Below, piece by piece: positions 6,718 through 9,520 of a DNA stretch of 9,520 nucleotides. Every line of letters starts with the position of its first letter. The stretch's first letter is position 1. The stretch is from Ilumatobacteraceae bacterium (GTDB lineage: Bacteria; Actinomycetota; Acidimicrobiia; Acidimicrobiales; Ilumatobacteraceae): the NCBI GenBank assembly GCA_025456105.1, contig JALOLG010000028.1:1-9520 (forward strand), given 5' to 3'. A model generated the notes under the pieces. That model made no database searches, was not told the DNA's origin, and was given only the letters and a program-made list of their open reading frames with translations. The position numbers and the translations under genes were made by a program.

Positions 6718-7700
6718 GCCACCATCCCCGGCGCCGGGACCCGGGCGGGTCGGTGGATGATGGAGGGCCAGCTGTACAGGTCGTCGATGATCTCGCTGGT
6801 GGTCCACTGGGGCTCGATGCCGAGCACCTGGGGCAGGCGCGACCCGTCGGCCAGCCGCCCGCGGTGGAACATCTCGACGACGTGCTCGGGGATCGGTGCG
6901 CCGGCGAGGTAGGCGATCTGGGCGGCGAACCGCCACTCGGGGCCCACCATCGGCACCGGGATGCGGCGCCCGCGCCGGATGGCGCGCAGCGCCGTCATGG
7001 CGCCCGGTGCGACGACGTTGACCGGACCGTCGAGGCGGACCCGCGCGGCCGCCACGAACGCCGCCGCGGCGTCGCGCTCGCGCAGCAGCGCGAACGGCGG
7101 GTCGGCGAGGACGCTGAAGGGGACGGCGGGCATCCGCAGCAGGCGGCCGAGCGGGCTCGGCACGTGGGGGCCGATGACCGTGGCGAGCCGGAGCGCGCCG
7201 GCGGCCACGCCGATGCGCTGGGCGAGGCGGTTGGCGGTGTCCTCGATCCCGGCGACCATCTCGCCGTAGCCCGACGTCGGGTCGGCTCGGTCGTCCTCGT
7301 CGGGACGGGTGGGTGCGCCACGGCGGCGGCCGTAGATCTCGAGGCCGCTGCGCACCACGATCGACTCGAGCGAGGGGCACTCGGCCGCTGCGCCCAGCAC
7401 CGAGGTGGCCGCGTCGTCGGTGAGGTAGCGGGCCTGGTCGGGGTTGGCGCGGGAGTAGGGCTCCCACACCGCGATGTGGACCACCACGTGCGGGTCGAAG
7501 CGGGTGATCAGGTCGACGATGCGGTCGTGCTGCCCGGGCACGACGCGGTGGAAGACCGCGCGGCGCAGGTGTCGCCGTGGTGGATCGGCGTCGATACCCT
7601 CGAGCGCCTCGACCCACGGCTCGTCTTCGAGCAGACTGGCGACGAGCGAACCCAGCTCACCGCCCATCCCGCTGACGAGCACTCGTCGTCCCGTTGCCAT
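6714..7700 (-). CDS. NAD-dependent epimerase/dehydratase-like extended SDR (GalE2-like), YxxxK motif absent
   Basis: A 328-residue extended short-chain dehydrogenase fold. The N-terminal nucleotide site is VSGMGGELGSLVASLL (9-24), a GxxGxxG pattern. The central VVRSGLEIYG corresponds to the usual SS..VYG strand, and GALRLATVIGPHVPSP to the 'LR...V.GP' region. The C-terminal half (RDAAAAFVAAAR, NVVAPGAMTALRAIRRGRRIPVP) closely follows mycobacterial GalE2-type proteins. Where YxxxK is expected the sequence is YGEMV, so the catalytic Lys is missing. ATG 7700 is chosen because TAGCGT lies 8 bases upstream and the Rossmann strand begins at residue 5; the longer in-frame reading to 7946 lies antisense to the M23 gene. 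It heads a four-gene operon. UDP-sugar epimerase activity is doubtful; NAD(P)-binding remains plausible. Confidence 0.85.
   Translation of the reverse strand: MATGRRVLVSGMGGELGSLVASLLEDEPWVEALEGIDADPPRRHLRRAVFHRVVPGQHDRIVDLITRFDPHVVVHIAVWEPYSRANPDQARYLTDDAATSVLGAAAECPSLESIVVRSGLEIYGRRRGAPTRPDEDDRADPTSGYGEMVAGIEDTANRLAQRIGVAAGALRLATVIGPHVPSPLGRLLRMPAVPFSVLADPPFALLRERDAAAAFVAAARVRLDGPVNVVAPGAMTALRAIRRGRRIPVPMVGPEWRFAAQIAYLAGAPIPEHVVEMFHRGRLADGSRLPQVLGIEPQWTTSEIIDDLYSWPSIIHRPARVPAPGMVA
7674..7687. repeat. 14-base inverted repeat upstream of the M23 start
   Basis: GACGAG and CTCGTC are perfect 6-base arms around a CA centre. It ends 11 bases before ATG 7699 and lies within early codons of the SDR gene. 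It might be an operator for the divergent M23 gene, but the coding constraint on the SDR strand makes chance a real alternative. Confidence 0.25.
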
Positions 7701-8373
7701 GTGCGACCACGCTAACCCACCTCCGGACTTTCCCCGTGACCGGCGAGCCGTCTCGCGCCGGGCGGTGGTCGCCGGGTTCGCTGCGGTCGCCGGCGGCCTG
7801 CTCGGCGGTCGGGCGCTGGTGGGAGCGATCGGCACCTCGGTCACGGGTCCGGCGGAGGCGTCCACGCCGGCGGTGCGGCGCGGCATGGCGGTGCTCCCAC
7901 CCCCGTCGCCGCCCGCCGGCCGGGTCGCCTTCCCGCTCGAGCCCACCAGCGACTGCTACGTGCTCGACAACTTCGGCGACTGTCGCAGCAGCCGGCTGCA
8001 CGAGGGGATCGACATCATCGACGCCCGTGGCCAGGCGGTGTTCGCCGTGCAGTCGGGGGTGATGGTGCACCGGTACGAGAACACCGGCACGGCCGGGTTC
8101 GGGTGGATCCTGCGCGGCGACGACGGCCGGGTGTACCGGTTCTTCCACCTCGACGCGTTCACGCCCGGCATCGAGGTGGGCACGCGTGTGGCCTTCGGCG
8201 ACGTGATCGGCACCGTCGGCTCCACCGGCAACGACTCGCCCTCCAACGTCCACCTCCACTTCGAGGTGCGCACGCTGGGGAGCGGCACCCACTGGCAGAG
8301 CGTGCCCGTCGACCCGCTGCCGCTGCTCGAGGTGCCGAGCGGCACCCGCGTGGGCCCGCCGCTGCGCTGCTGA
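7699..8373 (+). CDS. Secreted M23 (LytM-type) metallopeptidase with Tat-like signal
   Basis: A 224-residue predicted zinc endopeptidase of the LytM/M23 family, which cuts peptidoglycan cross-bridges. The active site is complete: H101 and D105 in LHEGID, H150 in RFFHLD, and H185/H187 in NVHLHFEV. The N-terminus has twin arginines (S19-R20-R21-A-V-V) followed by a weakly hydrophobic Ala/Gly stretch (about 22-46) and PAEAS, a plausible cleavage site, suggesting Tat export. C86 and C95 flank the first catalytic strand and might form a disulfide. The catalytic domain occupies about 78-212. ATG 7699 is used because no other start keeps the twin-Arg motif; GTG 7765 would delete it. No ribosome site or -10 box is clear upstream, where the DNA is the SDR coding sequence. 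The substrate bond is not predictable. Confidence 0.88.
   Translation: MCDHANPPPDFPRDRRAVSRRAVVAGFAAVAGGLLGGRALVGAIGTSVTGPAEASTPAVRRGMAVLPPPSPPAGRVAFPLEPTSDCYVLDNFGDCRSSRLHEGIDIIDARGQAVFAVQSGVMVHRYENTGTAGFGWILRGDDGRVYRFFHLDAFTPGIEVGTRVAFGDVIGTVGSTGNDSPSNVHLHFEVRTLGSGTHWQSVPVDPLPLLEVPSGTRVGPPLRC
7709..7714 (-). promoter_or_regulatory. -10 box TAGCGT for the SDR-led operon (leaderless type)
   Basis: On the minus strand TTAGCGT is followed by 8 bases and then ATG 7700, the same hexamer and spacing as at 1030-1035. It lies inside the first codons of the divergent M23 gene (encoding HAN), so promoter and coding sequence overlap. No strong -35 box is visible. Confidence 0.6.
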
Positions 8374-8380
8374 CCGGCGG

Positions 8381-8887
8381 TCAGTGGAGCTTGGGGGCCA
8401 GCATGATGACGTTGCGGGCGAACGGGTCGAGCTGGCGTCCCGTGAGGCGCTCGGTGACGGCGATGGCCTTGGTGTCGTCGTCGACCAGGCCCGACCACCG
8501 GATGTAGCCGCCCATCACGCCCACGAGCCGGTCGCCCAGCTCCTCGCCGTGCACGATCAGCTTCTGGCCCGCTCGCAGCAGGTCGTCGATCTCGCGGTAG
8601 AAGCTGCGCAGCCAGCCCTCGAGGTCGTCGGTGTTGAGCGGGCGGTGCCGGTACGGCATCCCGAGCTCTTCGTAGTTGTGCAGGTTGTGCGGGGCCTGGA
8701 TGATCGAGATCACGTAGTTGAACCCGTTCTCGCGGATCCAGATGATCTCCTCCTGCCGGCGCACCCGTCGGTGGCTGTCGCCGTAGCCGCCCGGACGCTC
8801 GCAGATGGCGAGCTTGTCGCGCAGGATCCAGGTGAAGTGCCGCGGGGTGATGCCCAGCGCCCACTTGCCGCGCAGCTTCGGCGGCAT
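8381..8887 (-). CDS. Dual-specificity-phosphatase-like protein lacking the catalytic Cys (pseudophosphatase)
   Basis: A 168-residue protein with the layout of a small dual-specificity phosphatase: RHFTWILRDKLAICERPGG (16-34), then ENGFNYVISI (53-62), ELGMPYRHRPL (74-84), and a helix leading to LIVHGEELGDRLVGVMGGYI (110-129). The last segment aligns with the HCX5R loop, but Cys is G114 while H113 and R120 are kept and the following Ser/Thr is L121. The only Cys is C29, far from this loop. It has no signal peptide. It converges on the M23 gene with 7 bases between stops. It lies downstream of tilS on the same strand, and its ATG overlaps the stop of a 10-codon ORF (TGATG). Phosphopeptide or nucleotide binding without catalysis is inference. 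The family call rests on motif order, not on a search. Confidence 0.75.
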   Translation of the reverse strand: MPPKLRGKWALGITPRHFTWILRDKLAICERPGGYGDSHRRVRRQEEIIWIRENGFNYVISIIQAPHNLHNYEELGMPYRHRPLNTDDLEGWLRSFYREIDDLLRAGQKLIVHGEELGDRLVGVMGGYIRWSGLVDDDTKAIAVTERLTGRQLDPFARNVIMLAPKLH

Positions 8888-8919
8888 CAGTGCTGGTGGG
8901 CGTGGTTCGCGGCGGTCAT
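8887..8919 (-). CDS. Possible 10-codon upstream ORF coupled to the pseudophosphatase
   Basis: ATG 8919 opens a 10-residue His-rich reading frame (MTAANHAHQH) whose TGA shares its A with the ATG of the next gene (TGATG). That ATG has no Shine-Dalgarno sequence, so reinitiation from this mini-ORF would explain its translation. It fills most of the 46 bases after the tilS stop. It is too short for coding statistics; a chance ORF is quite possible. Confidence 0.35.
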   Translation of the reverse strand: MTAANHAHQH

Positions 8920-8930
8920 GGCGGTCGCTC

Positions 8931-8936
8931 AGTCTA
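8931..8936 (-). promoter_or_regulatory. Weak -10-like TAGACT overlapping the tilS stop codon
   Basis: The tilS TAG stop begins TAGACT, a TANNNT match 11 bases before ATG 8919. The spacing is longer than at the other boxes in this window, so a separate transcript for the mini-ORF and pseudophosphatase is only tentative. Confidence 0.2.
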
Positions 8937-9520
8937 CTGGCCGTCCGGCACGACGCAGAGTCGTTGGCCCGACCGGCGCACGCTGCGACCGCGCCCGATC
9001 TCGCAGCCCACGTGCTCGCCGCGCGCGACGGCGAGCACCCGCTCGACCGTGGCGAGGTCGGGCGGGTAGCCGTCGACCGTGAGCCACCGGCGCACGGCCC
9101 GCCGCGCGAGCACCGTCGGGGCGGCGGCGAGGGCCCGCGCGTCGGTGGGATCGACCGCCGCGGCCGCCGCGTCGAGGTGGTGGTCGTCGTCGCGCAGCAG
9201 GTCGGCGGTGCGCGCGAGGAGCGGGACGACGTCGCGCCGCGCGATGTCGGCGAGCAGGGGCAGGACCTCCGACCGCACGCGCACCCGCTGGTGCGCCGGG
9301 TCGAGGTTCATGGGGTCGTCGACCGTGCGGAGACCGAGCGCGTCGCACAGGGCCCGGGTCTCGTGGCGTCGCAGCGCGAGCAGCGGCCGGGTGGGCCCGG
9401 GGGTCATGGCCGCGAGCCCGTCGGCCCCCGCACCGCGCACGAGCCGGAGCAGCACCGTCTCGGCCTGGTCGTCGGCGGTGTGGCCGAACAGCGCCCCGGC
9501 GCCGAGCGCGGCGTGGCGGA
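8934..9520 (-). CDS. tilS: tRNA(Ile)-lysidine synthase, partial (N-terminus outside window)
   Basis: The last 194 residues and stop of TilS, which attaches lysine to C34 of the CAU-anticodon tRNA(Ile) so that it reads AUA. The hallmark GHTADDQAETVLLRLVRGAG is visible near the right edge, followed by RPLLALRRHETRALCDALGL and DPMNLDP. The P-loop SGGxDS that should precede this lies beyond base 9520. After the N-type ATP pyrophosphatase part there is only about 120 residues, so a full E. coli-type C-terminal domain is absent, as is common in actinobacterial forms. The internal GTG at 9455 is not a start: the reading frame is open and conserved upstream of it. The gene is followed on the same strand by the pseudophosphatase rather than the frequent hpt-ftsH; that order is otherwise known from other actinobacteria. 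Confidence 0.95.
   Translation of the reverse strand, partial: RHAALGAGALFGHTADDQAETVLLRLVRGAGADGLAAMTPGPTRPLLALRRHETRALCDALGLRTVDDPMNLDPAHQRVRVRSEVLPLLADIARRDVVPLLARTADLLRDDDHHLDAAAAAVDPTDARALAAAPTVLARRAVRRWLTVDGYPPDLATVERVLAVARGEHVGCEIGRGRSVRRSGQRLCVVPDGQ

Noticed and set aside
7474..7698. N-terminal extension of the M23 peptidase from 7474
   Set aside because: This stretch is antisense to the SDR N-terminus and would bury the Tat-like signal 90 residues inside the protein.
7701..7946. N-terminal extension of the SDR protein from 7946
   Set aside because: It would place a low-complexity Ser/Arg/Ala segment before the Rossmann strand and lies antisense to the M23 gene; the TAGCGT box supports ATG 7700.
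8371..8384. Small GACC/GGTC inverted repeat between the M23 and pseudophosphatase stops as a terminator
   Set aside because: Only four base pairs with a three-base loop; too weak to call.
1..9520. Mobile element, CRISPR array, tRNA or rRNA genes
   Set aside because: No transposase motifs, terminal repeats, spaced direct repeats or tRNA-like sequence were seen; composition looks uniform.

Overview
The window is gene-dense, very GC-rich DNA (roughly 70% or more by eye) with almost no non-coding space, frequent GTG starts and stop/start overlaps. Protein styles (a PlsC/SDR gene pair like mycobacterial galE2 and its neighbour, a Streptomyces-like COG1470 membrane protein) and promoters of the form TAGCGT set 8-9 bases before the start codon point to a high-GC actinobacterium, plausibly of the Acidimicrobiia. 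The genus cannot be fixed from this window. No rRNA, tRNA, insertion sequence, CRISPR array or prophage gene is visible; this looks like ordinary chromosome.

Layout, left to right. (1) Positions 1-1021, minus: the first 340 codons of a membrane protein with two Ig-like domains, running off the left edge. (2) A 92-base divergent promoter region, then a plus-strand heme pair, hemB (1114-2136) and hemL (2133-3485), joined by an ATGA overlap. These make 5-aminolevulinate (HemL) and condense two molecules to porphobilinogen (HemB). (3) A small anchored protein of unknown function (3531-4118) with its own apparent promoter. (4) A perfect 17-bp hairpin (4137-4175) between converging units. (5) A tight four-gene minus-strand operon read from 7700 to 4188: SDR-fold protein, degenerate PlsC-like protein, alpha/beta hydrolase and renalase-like FAD oxidoreductase, with junctions of -4, +1 and +3 bases. 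(6) A divergent secreted M23 peptidase (7699-8373) whose ATG shares two bases with the operon's first ATG. (7) Minus strand again: tilS (cut at the right edge), a possible 10-codon upstream ORF, and a dual-specificity-phosphatase-like protein whose catalytic Cys is Gly.

The main surprises are: a CX4CX4CX4C extension at the HemL N-terminus, encoded by 15-base repeats; three proteins in enzyme folds whose signature catalytic residues are missing (SDR without YxxxK, PlsC without HX4D, phosphatase without Cys); a recurring leaderless-type promoter; and start codons of opposite genes nested in one CATG. I do not see a clear new defence or mobile system here.
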